A stretch of DNA of 32,064 bases from Prevotellaceae bacterium (lineage in GTDB: Bacteria > Bacteroidota > Bacteroidia > Bacteroidales > UBA932): positions 1-32,064 of the forward strand of contig JAISDB010000198.1 of the NCBI GenBank assembly GCA_031265155.1. The letters are read 5' to 3'. This document shows positions 24,103 to 32,063 of this stretch, in pieces (the first letter of the stretch is position 1; each line of letters opens with the position of its first letter). The position numbers were made by a program, and so were the translations under genes. Under the pieces are notes generated by a model. That model was not told the DNA's origin. It saw only the letters and a list, made by a program, of their open reading frames with translations, and did not search any database.

Positions 24103-25473
24103 ATGAGAAAATTATTAGCACTAAACATTTTAATGTGTGTATTACTGAGTGGATTAATGACAGGATGTTCGCTGTTCAAAAAAGGAAGCGGCAATAATCT
24201 TGGCGGATCATGGATTCCCCATGATAAACAAAAAGTTAAAGGTCTGTCCGGCATGAAGCGAACTGAAATTCCGCCAAGAGGCATGGTTCTCGTTCCGGGA
24301 GGACATTACGTGATGGGGGCAAGCGATGAGGATATAATGCTGTCGTTCAACAATGATCCGCGTACCGAAACTGTAGATGCTTTCTGGATGGATCAAACAG
24401 AAATCACAAATTACGAATATCGTGATTTTGTAAGTTATGTGAAAGAATATAATTTGCGAAAACGGCTCGGACAGGAATTTGAAGAATTTCTTGTTGTTGA
24501 AGATGCGGATGGAACGCCTCTTGACGAACCTCTTATAAACTGGGGAGAAAGAGTGAACTATAAAGACCAGAGCATACGTGAAATCATAAACGAATTTAAT
24601 TTTTCGGGTGAAGAAGCTTTGACGGGAAAAAAGGAATATGACGTACGGACATTGATTTACGAATGGCAATTTATTGATTTTAACAAGGCTGCACAAGGCA
24701 TCTGGAATCCGGAAACAAAATCATACGAAGGTATTATTATAAATGACGAAGGAGAAGAAGTCGAAATAAAAAATCGCGGCGACTTCATTACCAGAAATTC
24801 AACATACATTTATCCCGATACGCTTTGCTGGATGCGCGACTTTAAATTTACATATAATGAACCTTTCATGATTCGTTATTTTTGGCATCCCGCATACAAT
24901 CATTATCCTGTTGTTGGAATATCGTGGCAGCAAGCCCTGGCGTACTGTAATTTCAGAACCGAAACGGAAATACACCGTAAAGGCGAATCGCCTCATCATT
25001 ACCGCCTTCCAACCGAAGTTGAATGGGAATATGCGGCTCGCGGCGGACTTCCAATGCAGGCATATCCGTGGGGTGGACCTTATACGACCAACAGAAGCGG
25101 ATGCTTCCTGGCAAACTTTAAACCGCAGCGCGGAAAATACGACCTCGATGGAGGAGTAAGAACATTACCTGTCGGTTCGTATGAACCAAACGACTTCGGA
25201 CTTTATGACATGGCCGGCAATGTTGCCGAATGGACAAACAACGCATTCGACGAAAATGCATATTCGTTCTATCACGACTTGTCGCCTACCTATGCATACA
25301 ATGCTAAAAAATCAGATCCGCCTGCATTGAAACGCAAAGTAATACGCGGTGGCTCGTGGAAGGATATTGCTTACTATCTGCAATGCGGTTCGCGTACATT
25401 CGAATATCAGGACAAATCACGTTCATATATAGGATTCCGTTGCGTAAGGTCATATATGGGAATGCATAAATAA
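24103..25473 (+). CDS. gldK: T9SS ring lipoprotein GldK/PorK
   Basis: GldK/PorK forms, with GldN/PorN, the large periplasmic ring under the outer membrane that belongs to the T9SS. The 456-residue protein starts with a lipoprotein signal peptide with lipobox LMTGC (Cys22). The body is a formylglycine-generating-enzyme/sulfatase-modifying fold: PRGMVLVPGGHYVMGASDED, MDQTEITNYEYRDFV, YRLPTEVEWEYAARGG, DFGLYDMAGNVAEWT, VIRGGSWKD and the end SYIGFRCVRS. A charged insert of about 100 residues (LGQEFEEFLVVEDADG onward) between the first two blocks is typical of GldK rather than true FGE enzymes, and no enzymatic role is expected. Confidence 0.96.
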   Translation: MRKLLALNILMCVLLSGLMTGCSLFKKGSGNNLGGSWIPHDKQKVKGLSGMKRTEIPPRGMVLVPGGHYVMGASDEDIMLSFNNDPRTETVDAFWMDQTEITNYEYRDFVSYVKEYNLRKRLGQEFEEFLVVEDADGTPLDEPLINWGERVNYKDQSIREIINEFNFSGEEALTGKKEYDVRTLIYEWQFIDFNKAAQGIWNPETKSYEGIIINDEGEEVEIKNRGDFITRNSTYIYPDTLCWMRDFKFTYNEPFMIRYFWHPAYNHYPVVGISWQQALAYCNFRTETEIHRKGESPHHYRLPTEVEWEYAARGGLPMQAYPWGGPYTTNRSGCFLANFKPQRGKYDLDGGVRTLPVGSYEPNDFGLYDMAGNVAEWTNNAFDENAYSFYHDLSPTYAYNAKKSDPPALKRKVIRGGSWKDIAYYLQCGSRTFEYQDKSRSYIGFRCVRSYMGMHK

Positions 25474-25501
25474 AATTAACTTATTAAAATATCAAAAAAC
25501 T

Positions 25502-26434
25502 ATGGTGAATTTTTTCGACAAACCGGCTTTTCAAAAATTAATCCACGTTGCGTATGGATTAGGGGCAGCGCTTGTTATTATTGGCGCTCTGTTTAAACTT
25601 CAACACTGGACAGGAGCAGGAATAATGCTTTCTATCGGTATGATGACCGAATTTTTCATTTTTATTTTATCCGCACTTGAAACTATGCCCAAAAAGTATA
25701 GCTGGGAAAATGTGTATCCGGAATTGGAAATGTCAACAAAAGATGTTGCCAAATCGGATAAAAGAACTAACTCAGGCTCTCTGCTGGATTTAAATTTCAA
25801 TATAGACAAAGCACAGATAGACAGTATAAAAAATGGAATTAACAGACTTGATGACTCTCTTAAAAATATGGCATCGCTGACTGCAGTTTCACAAGGTTCA
25901 CAACAACTGGCTACTACTTTGATTAATGCAAATCAGGCTGTTGCAAATGTAGCGCATACATCTGACGCATTAAGCGAAACGTATGCTTCAACAGCAAAAA
26001 TCGTATCTTCGTTCGCACATGAAACTCAAACAGGAATAGAAAATTCCAAAAAGGCAATGAATGTTTATGGCGAACACATAAATACACTTAATAAAAATAT
26101 AGGAGCAATAAATTCAACCGTTGAACAGCAATTGGCTTCGCTTAACAAAACAATAGGCGCAGTAAATTCATCGTTTGAATTACAGTTGAATACCCTTAAT
26201 AAGACAATAGGAAACGTAACCGTATCATTTGAACAGCAATTAAAAGACAATCAACAATATCGACAAACATACGGCATGCTCAACAATGAGGTTGTATCGT
26301 TAGTTTCGGATGTTAAAAAATCCGTACAGTCATCAACGGAATTATCACTGCAAATGAAATCGCTCACCGAAAACGTATCAAGATTAAATTCGGTTTACGG
26401 GAATATGTTAACGGCAATAACAAATTTAAGATAA
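25502..26434 (+). CDS. gldL: T9SS inner-membrane motor protein GldL/PorL
   Basis: GldL, with GldM, forms the proton-driven inner-membrane motor of T9SS. The N-terminus has the two-TM signature: FQKLIHVAYGLGAALVIIGALFKLQHWTGAGIMLSIGMMTEFFIFILSALE, including the membrane Glu in MMTEFFIF associated with proton flow. The remaining 225 residues are a cytoplasmic coiled coil. It contains three tandem 18-residue repeats beginning LNKxIG (residues 196-249). At 310 residues it is somewhat longer than many GldL proteins, and the repeats account for part of this. It lies 28 bp after gldK and 8 bp before gldM. Confidence 0.95.
   Translation: MVNFFDKPAFQKLIHVAYGLGAALVIIGALFKLQHWTGAGIMLSIGMMTEFFIFILSALETMPKKYSWENVYPELEMSTKDVAKSDKRTNSGSLLDLNFNIDKAQIDSIKNGINRLDDSLKNMASLTAVSQGSQQLATTLINANQAVANVAHTSDALSETYASTAKIVSSFAHETQTGIENSKKAMNVYGEHINTLNKNIGAINSTVEQQLASLNKTIGAVNSSFELQLNTLNKTIGNVTVSFEQQLKDNQQYRQTYGMLNNEVVSLVSDVKKSVQSSTELSLQMKSLTENVSRLNSVYGNMLTAITNLR
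26087..26248 (+). repeat. Three 54-bp in-frame tandem repeats in gldL
   Basis: Units at 26087, 26141 and 26195 each encode 18 residues starting LNKNIG or LNKTIG and ending near QQL or LQL (for example GAVNSSFELQL). They form a regular extension of the GldL coiled coil. Confidence 0.85.
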
Positions 26435-26442
26435 AATAAAAA

Positions 26443-28017
26443 ATGGCACAAGGAATTTTAAGTCCCCGACAGCGAATGATAAATATGATGTATTTGGTGC
26501 TGACAGCAATGCTGGCGCTGAATGTGTCAAACGAAGTACTTGATGCATTTGAAACTATAGAAAGCAGGTTTGGTCAATCAATAGATATTGTGAAACAAAA
26601 CAATGAAAGTAAATTCAATAGTTTTGATATTGCTGCCGAAAATTCGTCTGTTGAAAAGGTTAAACCGTGGAAAGATAAGGCTCAAAACGTAAAAGCAATA
26701 ACACATGAATTAACTTCTTATATTGATTCCCTGAAAAAGGAACTTATATTTGCAGCAGATGGCAAAAAAGCCCGCATGTATAACGGCGATTTCAGCAAAT
26801 ACAAGATTGACAACAGAGAAAATACGGATGTGGGAACTCAACTTTTATACGGAAATGAAGAGTCGGAAGGTTGCGGTTATGATTTAAGAAGAAAAATTGA
26901 ATCTTATAAAATTAAACTTACCGAAATACTGTCGGACACGGAAAATGGTAAAAAACTGATTTCTACAATAGCAGGAATGCTCAAAACCGATGATGTTGAT
27001 GAAGGTCTGGATGGCAGTAAAGATTGGGTATATGCAACGTTTTACAATGCTCCTGCAATTTCCGACTTGGCTATATTGTCGTCAATATCGTTAGACGTAC
27101 GCAACTGCGAAGATCAAATGATGAACTATCTGCTTGGAGAAATAGATGCATCGTCATTCAAGTTTTCAAATCTCCAGGTTGCCGTTATTCCAAATTCAAA
27201 ATATATCATTAAAGGCACTCCGCTTGAAACGGAAATATTTCTGGCGGCGTACGATCCAAGCGTCAGACCTACGGCACGAATTGGAGGAACAAATTTTGAT
27301 TCGGACGAGCAGGGTAAGATTTTGTTCAAAAGCACGCAAAATTCCGTAGGTACGCATCATCTTTCGGGAATAGTTGAATACCCGGGACCGGATGGAATGG
27401 AACAGGTGCCTTTTGATTTTCCATATCAGGTAGGAGAAGCTGCTGCAGTAATATCGCCTACAAAGATGAACGTGTTTTATCTCGGAGTGGATAATCCTGT
27501 TGAGATTTCCGTTTCGGGAGTACCGCAGGAAAAAATTTCGGCACTGTGCACAGGAGGACAGCTTCGTAAAGAAGGCTCAGGTTATGTTGTAACCCCAAAT
27601 ACCGGAAGCAGAACTTGTGAAATATCGGTATCGGCTGAAGTTAACGGAGTTCGCCAGCAAATGAAAACGCAGGTATTTCGCGTTAAAAAACTTCCTACGC
27701 CAAACGCAGCTGTTAGCGGCATCACTGGAAAATCGGCAACGCGAAGCGAACTTGCATCATCGCAGGGACTGCTGGCAAAAATGCCGGATGACTTTGAATT
27801 TGATTTGAAATATACTGTTACATCGTTCAGAGTCAGCGTTACAGGCAGCGGAGGCTACGAAAAGGAAGAGCCTTCAAGCGGAGCATATTTTTCAGCAGCA
27901 CAAAAAACACTGTTCAATAATTTAAGAACGGGACAGCGCGTATTTATTTCAGACATAAAGGCGACAGGACCCGGCGGAGCAGTTGATTTGGCAACATTAG
28001 ACATAAGAATAAAATAA
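26443..28017 (+). CDS. gldM: T9SS motor shaft protein GldM/PorM
   Basis: GldM spans the inner membrane once and extends across the periplasm to the GldKN ring, passing on torque or force from the GldLM motor. The 524-residue protein begins LSPRQRMINMMYLVLTAMLALNVSNEVLDAFETI, the family hallmark (TM about 12-32). The periplasmic part follows as four domains, a helical D1 and then Ig-like D2-D4. Recognisable are VAVIPNSKYIIKGTPLETEIFLAAYDPS, KMNVFYLGVDNPVEISVSGVP and, near the end, GQRVFISDIKATGPGG. The short leader with ATGGCACAAGG suits the start. Gaps to gldL and gldN are 8 and 10 bp. Confidence 0.96.
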   Translation: MAQGILSPRQRMINMMYLVLTAMLALNVSNEVLDAFETIESRFGQSIDIVKQNNESKFNSFDIAAENSSVEKVKPWKDKAQNVKAITHELTSYIDSLKKELIFAADGKKARMYNGDFSKYKIDNRENTDVGTQLLYGNEESEGCGYDLRRKIESYKIKLTEILSDTENGKKLISTIAGMLKTDDVDEGLDGSKDWVYATFYNAPAISDLAILSSISLDVRNCEDQMMNYLLGEIDASSFKFSNLQVAVIPNSKYIIKGTPLETEIFLAAYDPSVRPTARIGGTNFDSDEQGKILFKSTQNSVGTHHLSGIVEYPGPDGMEQVPFDFPYQVGEAAAVISPTKMNVFYLGVDNPVEISVSGVPQEKISALCTGGQLRKEGSGYVVTPNTGSRTCEISVSAEVNGVRQQMKTQVFRVKKLPTPNAAVSGITGKSATRSELASSQGLLAKMPDDFEFDLKYTVTSFRVSVTGSGGYEKEEPSSGAYFSAAQKTLFNNLRTGQRVFISDIKATGPGGAVDLATLDIRIK

Positions 28018-28027
28018 ATTTGAGATT

Positions 28028-28933
28028 ATGAAAAATAATATTTTACTTATAATTTTAGGATTAGCTTTTTCGCTTGCAGCATTTGCACAGGAAAATGTTA
28101 ATACCGCACAGAATTCCGAGCAGCAAAGTGAAAAGAAAATGCTTGTTGCAGGAACAAATCTTCCCAAAAGAAACCTGAAAGAACGCAACGTCGTTCCATA
28201 TCCGGAAACGGAAGAAGCCGATGTCGTATGGCAGCGTAAAATATGGCGCGCAGTCGAATTAAGCGAAAAAATAAATCATCCCCTATACTTTCCGACAATC
28301 GAAACTAATGTTCATAAAAGTTTCATACAAACTCTGATAGACGGAATAGAAAAGGGCGAAATAGTAGCTTACAACGAAGAATATACAGATACCCTTACAA
28401 TGAAAGACATTCGCGAACAGTTTGATGCGCAGGACAGAGAATATGTTGACGAAAAACTGGATGGTTCGGGCGATACAACAATTTTTGTAAAAGGAAATTT
28501 CAACTGGGGAGATGTTAAGGAATTGCTTATAACAGAAGAATGGTTTTTCGACAAGCGCTATTCTCAAATGTTTGTACGCATAGTAGGAATTTGTCCTGTT
28601 CGAGTATTTCAACGTGCAATTACAACTGCCGATGGCGACGAAGAAAGAACAAGCGAATATTCAAAAAAACAGCTGTTTTGGATATATTATCCTGATGCGC
28701 GTAAATATCTGGCAAAAACAGTATGCTACACATCAAAAAACGAAGCTGCGCCAATGTCGTACGATGATGTATTTCAAAGACGCAAATTTTCATCGCGCAT
28801 AATTTCCGAAGGACTCTCGATGAATAACCGTCATGTTGACGATTATAGCCGTTCGGGATTGGAATCAATGCTCGAATCGGAACGTTTGGAAAGAGAAATC
28901 ATGAATACCGAACACGATTTTTGGGAATATTAA
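28028..28933 (+). CDS. gldN: T9SS periplasmic ring protein GldN/PorN
   Basis: GldN/PorN partners GldK in the periplasmic ring. The 301-residue protein has a signal peptide (MKNNILLIILGLAFSLAAFA before QEN). Family features include VVWQRKIWRAVELSEKINHPLYFP, VKELLITEEWFFDKRYSQMFVRIVGICPV and LFWIYYPDARKYLA, ending with a conserved RRKFSSRIISEGLSMNNRHVDDY segment. It is the last gene of the operon; a strong terminator follows 45 bp downstream. No T9SS C-terminal sorting domain protein, PorV/U or Sov gene is seen nearby. Confidence 0.95.
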   Translation: MKNNILLIILGLAFSLAAFAQENVNTAQNSEQQSEKKMLVAGTNLPKRNLKERNVVPYPETEEADVVWQRKIWRAVELSEKINHPLYFPTIETNVHKSFIQTLIDGIEKGEIVAYNEEYTDTLTMKDIREQFDAQDREYVDEKLDGSGDTTIFVKGNFNWGDVKELLITEEWFFDKRYSQMFVRIVGICPVRVFQRAITTADGDEERTSEYSKKQLFWIYYPDARKYLAKTVCYTSKNEAAPMSYDDVFQRRKFSSRIISEGLSMNNRHVDDYSRSGLESMLESERLEREIMNTEHDFWEY

Positions 28934-28978
28934 TACGCTTATTTTGTAAATTTTTTCATAGTTATTTTTTAATTTAAG

Positions 28979-29016
28979 ATGTCTAAAAAGCCAAATGACT
29001 TTTTAGACATTTTAAT
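28979..29016 (+). terminator. Intrinsic terminator of the T9SS operon
   Basis: ATGTCTAAAAAG and CTTTTTAGACAT form a perfect 12-bp stem with an 8-base loop, followed by TTTAATT. It ends about 15 bp before the start of the SUI1-like gene and separates the two operons. Confidence 0.85.
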
Positions 29017-29028
29017 TCAAATTTCAGC

Positions 29029-29379
29029 ATGAAGAACAACGACTGGAAAGCACGGTTAAACGTTGTGTATTCAACAGATACCGACTATAAATACGAATTG
29101 AAAAATACAGGCGACGAGCAGCAAACACTGCCGTCTCGCCAGCAAAACCTTACTGTGTGCCTTGACAGGAAACAGCGTAAAGGTAAAAAAGTGACCCTTG
29201 TTAAAGGTTTTACAGGTACGGCAGAAGACTTGAAGAACCTCGGCAGGGAACTTAAAGCAAAATGCAGCACGGGCGGTTCTATTAAAGACGGAGAAATAAT
29301 CATTCAGGGAGATTTCTGCAATAAAATACTGGAACTGCTGGCAAAAGCAGGCTATAAGGCGAAACGTTCGGGCGGTTAA
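29029..29379 (+). CDS. SUI1/YciH family translation factor-like protein
   Basis: A 116-residue protein with a C-terminal SUI1 fold like eIF1 and YciH: GKKVTLVKGFTGTAEDLKNLGRELKAKCSTGGSIKDGEIIIQGDF. The N-terminal 45 residues (STDTDYKYELKNTG...LPSRQQNLTVCLDRKQRKGK) are typical of Bacteroidota YciH. In bacteria the role is probably start-site fidelity or 30S binding, but it is not essential where tested. It starts an apparent operon with DUF4271, hemD and rnpA (gaps of 18, 11 and 51 bp). No promoter box was found between the upstream terminator and its ATG. Confidence 0.9.
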   Translation: MKNNDWKARLNVVYSTDTDYKYELKNTGDEQQTLPSRQQNLTVCLDRKQRKGKKVTLVKGFTGTAEDLKNLGRELKAKCSTGGSIKDGEIIIQGDFCNKILELLAKAGYKAKRSGG

Positions 29380-29397
29380 TTTATTAAACATAAAAAA

Positions 29398-30222
29398 ATG
29401 CAGGCATTCTACGACTACATATCAAAACAACAGACATACAACAGCGATTGTATATGCGGCGATATGCAGACATGTATTAATGCCGGCATTGATGCATGTG
29501 CGGAAAAGACAGCAGCATCAATGAAAATATTCAACAGTAAATCGAATTTACTGCATGCAGGCACAATCGCAAAAATGCCGTTAAATGCATATATTGCCGA
29601 CAGAGAAACCACAAGCTGGACAGTTTCGGGTTTATTGATGATTTATATTGTGGCGCTTATACTGGCGAAAAAATACATCCCGGTATTCGGAATTGTACTG
29701 TTTGCAAACAAAAATAAAAATATAACCTATCGTGACTTTTCGTACGGTTTTACGCAAACGGCAAATCTGCTTGTAGCTTTTTCGATGTTTATTGTATCTG
29801 TGTTCTTTTATTTAGTTGAATTGCATGCTGGCACAGCGCATAAAATACCGCCGGAACTTTTTGCAATTATTGCTGTTGCCGTATGTTTTTATGTGTTTTT
29901 TAAACTGGCTGTTATAAAAATCATCGGATATGTTTCCGAAAACGGCGAATTAAAAAATAAATTATTTGCTGTAGAAATAATTATTTTAAGCATTTTCGGA
30001 TTGTTTTCGGGATTTTTTTTGACTCTGTGCTTTTCAAGCCCATCAAACAGTATAAATATTTGGTTGACAACAATTTCAGTGATTATAATATTGCTGTATT
30101 TATTCAAGATAGCAAAAGTTACAATGATTTTTATTGCTGAAAAAATTTCACCATTCTTTTTGATTTTGTACCTTTGCGCTATCGAAATATTGCCTGCATG
30201 GCTTATTATTGATTTTTTATAG
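29398..30222 (+). CDS. DUF4271 multi-pass membrane protein
   Basis: This 274-residue protein is of unknown function. Residues 1-75 are soluble and Cys-rich (NSDCICGDMQTCINAGIDACAE), which is not obviously part of the conserved domain. About six or seven TM segments follow from residue 76 on (VSGLLMIYIVALILA onward), covering the DUF4271 domain (conserved NLLVAFSMFIVSVFFYL, LYLFKIAKVTMIFIAEKISPFFLILYLCAIEILP). In Bacteroidota this family is regularly encoded just before hemD, as here. That genetic link is the only clue to its role. Confidence 0.8.
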   Translation: MQAFYDYISKQQTYNSDCICGDMQTCINAGIDACAEKTAASMKIFNSKSNLLHAGTIAKMPLNAYIADRETTSWTVSGLLMIYIVALILAKKYIPVFGIVLFANKNKNITYRDFSYGFTQTANLLVAFSMFIVSVFFYLVELHAGTAHKIPPELFAIIAVAVCFYVFFKLAVIKIIGYVSENGELKNKLFAVEIIILSIFGLFSGFFLTLCFSSPSNSINIWLTTISVIIILLYLFKIAKVTMIFIAEKISPFFLILYLCAIEILPAWLIIDFL

Positions 30223-30233
30223 AGAAAATTAAG

Positions 30234-30974
30234 ATGAAAATACAAAAAATACTAATATCCCAAGCCGAACCTACAGAAAAATCTCCATATAGCGATTTAG
30301 AAGAAACTTTTGATATAGAAGTTACCTTCAAGCCGCTTATACAGATAGAAGGAGTTACTGTAAAAGAATTTCGTCATCAGCGTGTCGAAATATTGTCGCA
30401 TACGGCAATTGTTTTCACTGCACGTACTGCGGTTGATCATTTTTTTCGCATTTGCGAAGAATTGAGAGTAATCATACCCGAATCGATGAAGTATTTCTGT
30501 GCAACAGAAGCTATTGCCCTGTATCTTCAAAAATATATTGTTTACAGAAAACGCAAAATATTTTTTGGGACAGGAAGTGTCGAAAGCATAATGAAACTCA
30601 TAAGCTCAAAACACAAGGTCAATAAATTTCTGCTTGCTTTTAACAATAATCATAAAACCGATTTGTCGGACGCTTTTGTAAAGGCAAAACTTGATTATAC
30701 CGAAGCAATACTTTACAAAACAGTAAACGCCGACATGAAAAAATTTTCGTTGAAAGATTACGACATACTTGTGTTTTACAGTCCGGCAGATGTCAAATCA
30801 TTCGTTGAAAATTATCCGCGGTTTAAGCAAAATGATAAAATTATCGTAACGTTTGGAACAGCAACGGCAAAAGCTGCCGAAGATGCAAAATTAAACGTTA
30901 CAATTAAAGCGCCGACGCCTGAAATGCCGTCAATAAAAACAGCGCTCGAAAAATTTTTGAAACAGCAAAAGTAA
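30234..30974 (+). CDS. hemD: Uroporphyrinogen-III synthase family protein
   Basis: HemD closes hydroxymethylbilane to uroporphyrinogen III in tetrapyrrole synthesis. The 246-residue protein has the HemD bilobal layout: ILISQAEPTEKSPY at the start, FTARTAVDHFFRICEE (the TSxNaV-like stretch), then YKTVNADMKKFSLKDYDILVFYSPADVKSFVENYP and VTFGTATAKAAEDAKLN before the C-terminal helix. Sequence conservation in this family is always low. In Bacteroidota this gene often sits beside rnpA rather than with other hem genes, and no other hem gene is present here, so a role outside heme synthesis is possible. Confidence 0.82.
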   Translation: MKIQKILISQAEPTEKSPYSDLEETFDIEVTFKPLIQIEGVTVKEFRHQRVEILSHTAIVFTARTAVDHFFRICEELRVIIPESMKYFCATEAIALYLQKYIVYRKRKIFFGTGSVESIMKLISSKHKVNKFLLAFNNNHKTDLSDAFVKAKLDYTEAILYKTVNADMKKFSLKDYDILVFYSPADVKSFVENYPRFKQNDKIIVTFGTATAKAAEDAKLNVTIKAPTPEMPSIKTALEKFLKQQK

Positions 30975-30992
30975 TAATAATACATAATAGAC

Positions 30993-31015
30993 GTTTATTG
31001 TGCAAATCAATAAAC
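30993..31015 (+). promoter_or_regulatory. Inverted repeat before rnpA
   Basis: GTTTATTG and CAATAAAC form a perfect 8-bp stem with a 7-base loop, 10 bases before the rnpA ATG. No T run follows. It could be an mRNA processing or translation-control element, or chance in AT-rich DNA. Confidence 0.35.
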
Positions 31016-31025
31016 ACCCAGACGG

Positions 31026-31445
31026 ATGAGATATTTTTTCAGGAAAAACGAACGTCTATGCCTGCGCAGGGATATTGAAAACATTATGTGCAACGGTAAA
31101 AAGTTTTTAGCATATCCGTTTGTTGTCAATTATGTGATTAAAGATGCTCAAGACAGTGGTGAAGCTACAAAAATTGCAATATCTGTTGCAAAACGAAATT
31201 TCAAAAGGGCTGTTGACAGAAATTTATTGAAACGGCGAATCCGCGAAGCATACAGGAAACATAAACACAACAGTCCGGTTGATATTGCCTGCAAAACGAA
31301 AAAGATTATAAATGCAATCATAATATATGTGCCAAAAGAAAAACTGTCATACGGAGAAATCGAAAAAGGAATCATCAGGGCGCTTGAAAACCTTGCAAAA
31401 AATATTGAAAAAGACAGCAATATTTCCATTCATCCTGTTGATTAA
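31026..31445 (+). CDS. rnpA: Ribonuclease P protein component
   Basis: This is the protein subunit of RNase P, which binds the catalytic RNA and pre-tRNA leaders. The 139-residue basic protein shows the family opening ([23 protein letters not shown]), the central strand [30 protein letters not shown] (the RNR signature), and the end [28 protein letters not shown]. The C-terminus overlaps the start of yidD, a common arrangement. The ATG at 31026 agrees with the family N-terminus. Confidence 0.95.
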   Translation: MRYFFRKNERLCLRRDIENIMCNGKKFLAYPFVVNYVIKDAQDSGEATKIAISVAKRNFKRAVDRNLLKRRIREAYRKHKHNSPVDIACKTKKIINAIIIYVPKEKLSYGEIEKGIIRALENLAKNIEKDSNISIHPVD

Positions 31446-31626
31446 GTTTTATCAGATTTGCCTGTCGCCACTGAAGCCGCCGTCATGCAGATTCACTCCT
31501 ACATGCTCGGAATATGCGCTTATTGCATTAAAAAAGCATGGATTAATAAAAGGATTATGGCTTACGGCAAAACGCATTTTATCGTGTCATCCATGGGGAA
31601 GAAGCGGTTATGATCCGGTTCCTTAA
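31405..31626 (+). CDS. yidD: Membrane protein insertion efficiency factor YidD
   Basis: YidD is a small inner-membrane-associated protein that assists YidC-mediated insertion. The family core is clear: [35 protein letters not shown], then [25 protein letters not shown]. The ATG in the ORF track (31327) would overlap rnpA by 119 bases and add about 26 unrelated residues. The TTG at 31405 gives [17 protein letters not shown], the usual family N-terminus, with a 41-base overlap. The TTG codons at 31384 and 31393 are alternatives. A non-ATG start and coupling to rnpA translation are therefore likely. Confidence 0.9.
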   Translation: MKKTAIFPFILLIKFYQICLSPLKPPSCRFTPTCSEYALIALKKHGLIKGLWLTAKRILSCHPWGRSGYDPVP

Positions 31627-31709
31627 TCAGTTGTTCTTGATCAAATTACTCATTAGCAATAAGTTTATTATAAGAATGCTTAGCCGTATATTGCAAATAT
31701 TAAGTTATT

Positions 31710-31904
31710 TTACGAAGATGTATATTCGACAACAAAATCTTTTATTTTAACAATTCCATCGTTCGTTTCAACTCTGCCTGATACTTCAAATTCAGTGTTG
31801 TTTCCCTGTATATTTCGTCCCTTACTCTGTTTTACTGTCAATGTTACTGTATCGCCAATATTACAGTTCTCAACAATAATATAATTGCCAAAACGAAAAG
31901 CGCG
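31710..31904 (-). pseudogene. Headless C-terminal gene remnant
   Basis: Between yidD and the window end a minus-strand frame reads about 60 sense codons: NYIIVENCNIGDTVTLTV, then FEVSGRVETNDGIVKIKDF, ending EYTSS and TAA at 31710. It has coding-like composition and strand alternation, but no start codon. An in-frame stop (31905-31907) lies just upstream, inside the repeat array. I do not recognise the family. It looks like the C-terminus of a beta-rich protein whose 5' part was deleted up to the repeats. Confidence 0.5.
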
Positions 31905-31958
31905 TTATGCCAAAACGAAAAGTTTAAAATGGTATGAAATTCATACCAAAACGAAAAG
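31888..31958. repeat. Three copies of a 13-bp core at 22 and 36 bp spacing
   Basis: CCAAAACGAAAAG occurs at 31888, 31910 and 31946. The first spacing is 22 bp, as in the array at 12129. The larger second spacing is due to an inserted palindrome. Read in reverse the core is CTTTTCGTTTTGG, close to the CGTTTTG core of the 12129 array. Confidence 0.75.
31931..31947. repeat. Near-perfect palindrome inside the right-edge repeat array
   Basis: GGTATGAA and TTCATACC flank a single central base. It accounts for most of the extra length between the second and third repeat cores. Confidence 0.6.
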
Positions 31959-32031
31959 CGAATAAAAACACACGCACATTCATTTTATAGATAAAAATCC
32001 ATGTAATTCGCGATAATAAGTCGGACAAAAC

Positions 32032-32063
32032 AAAAAGGCAGTCGGATTTTCGGCTGCTTTTTT
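32032..32063 (+). terminator. Intrinsic terminator at the right edge
   Basis: GCAGTCG and CGGCTGC form a 7-bp stem, with one G-U pair in RNA, around GATTTT. Six A lie before and six T after, so it can work on both strands. It may end the rnpA-yidD transcript or that of a gene beyond the window. Confidence 0.75.

Noticed and set aside
24103-25473. A formylglycine-generating enzyme or sulfatase activator.
   Set aside because: The fold is shared, but the lipobox, the insert and its place before gldLMN identify it as GldK.
31327-31404. Long N-terminal extension of YidD from the ATG at 31327.
   Set aside because: It overlaps rnpA by 119 bases and the extra residues do not resemble YidD. A TTG start further in fits the family.
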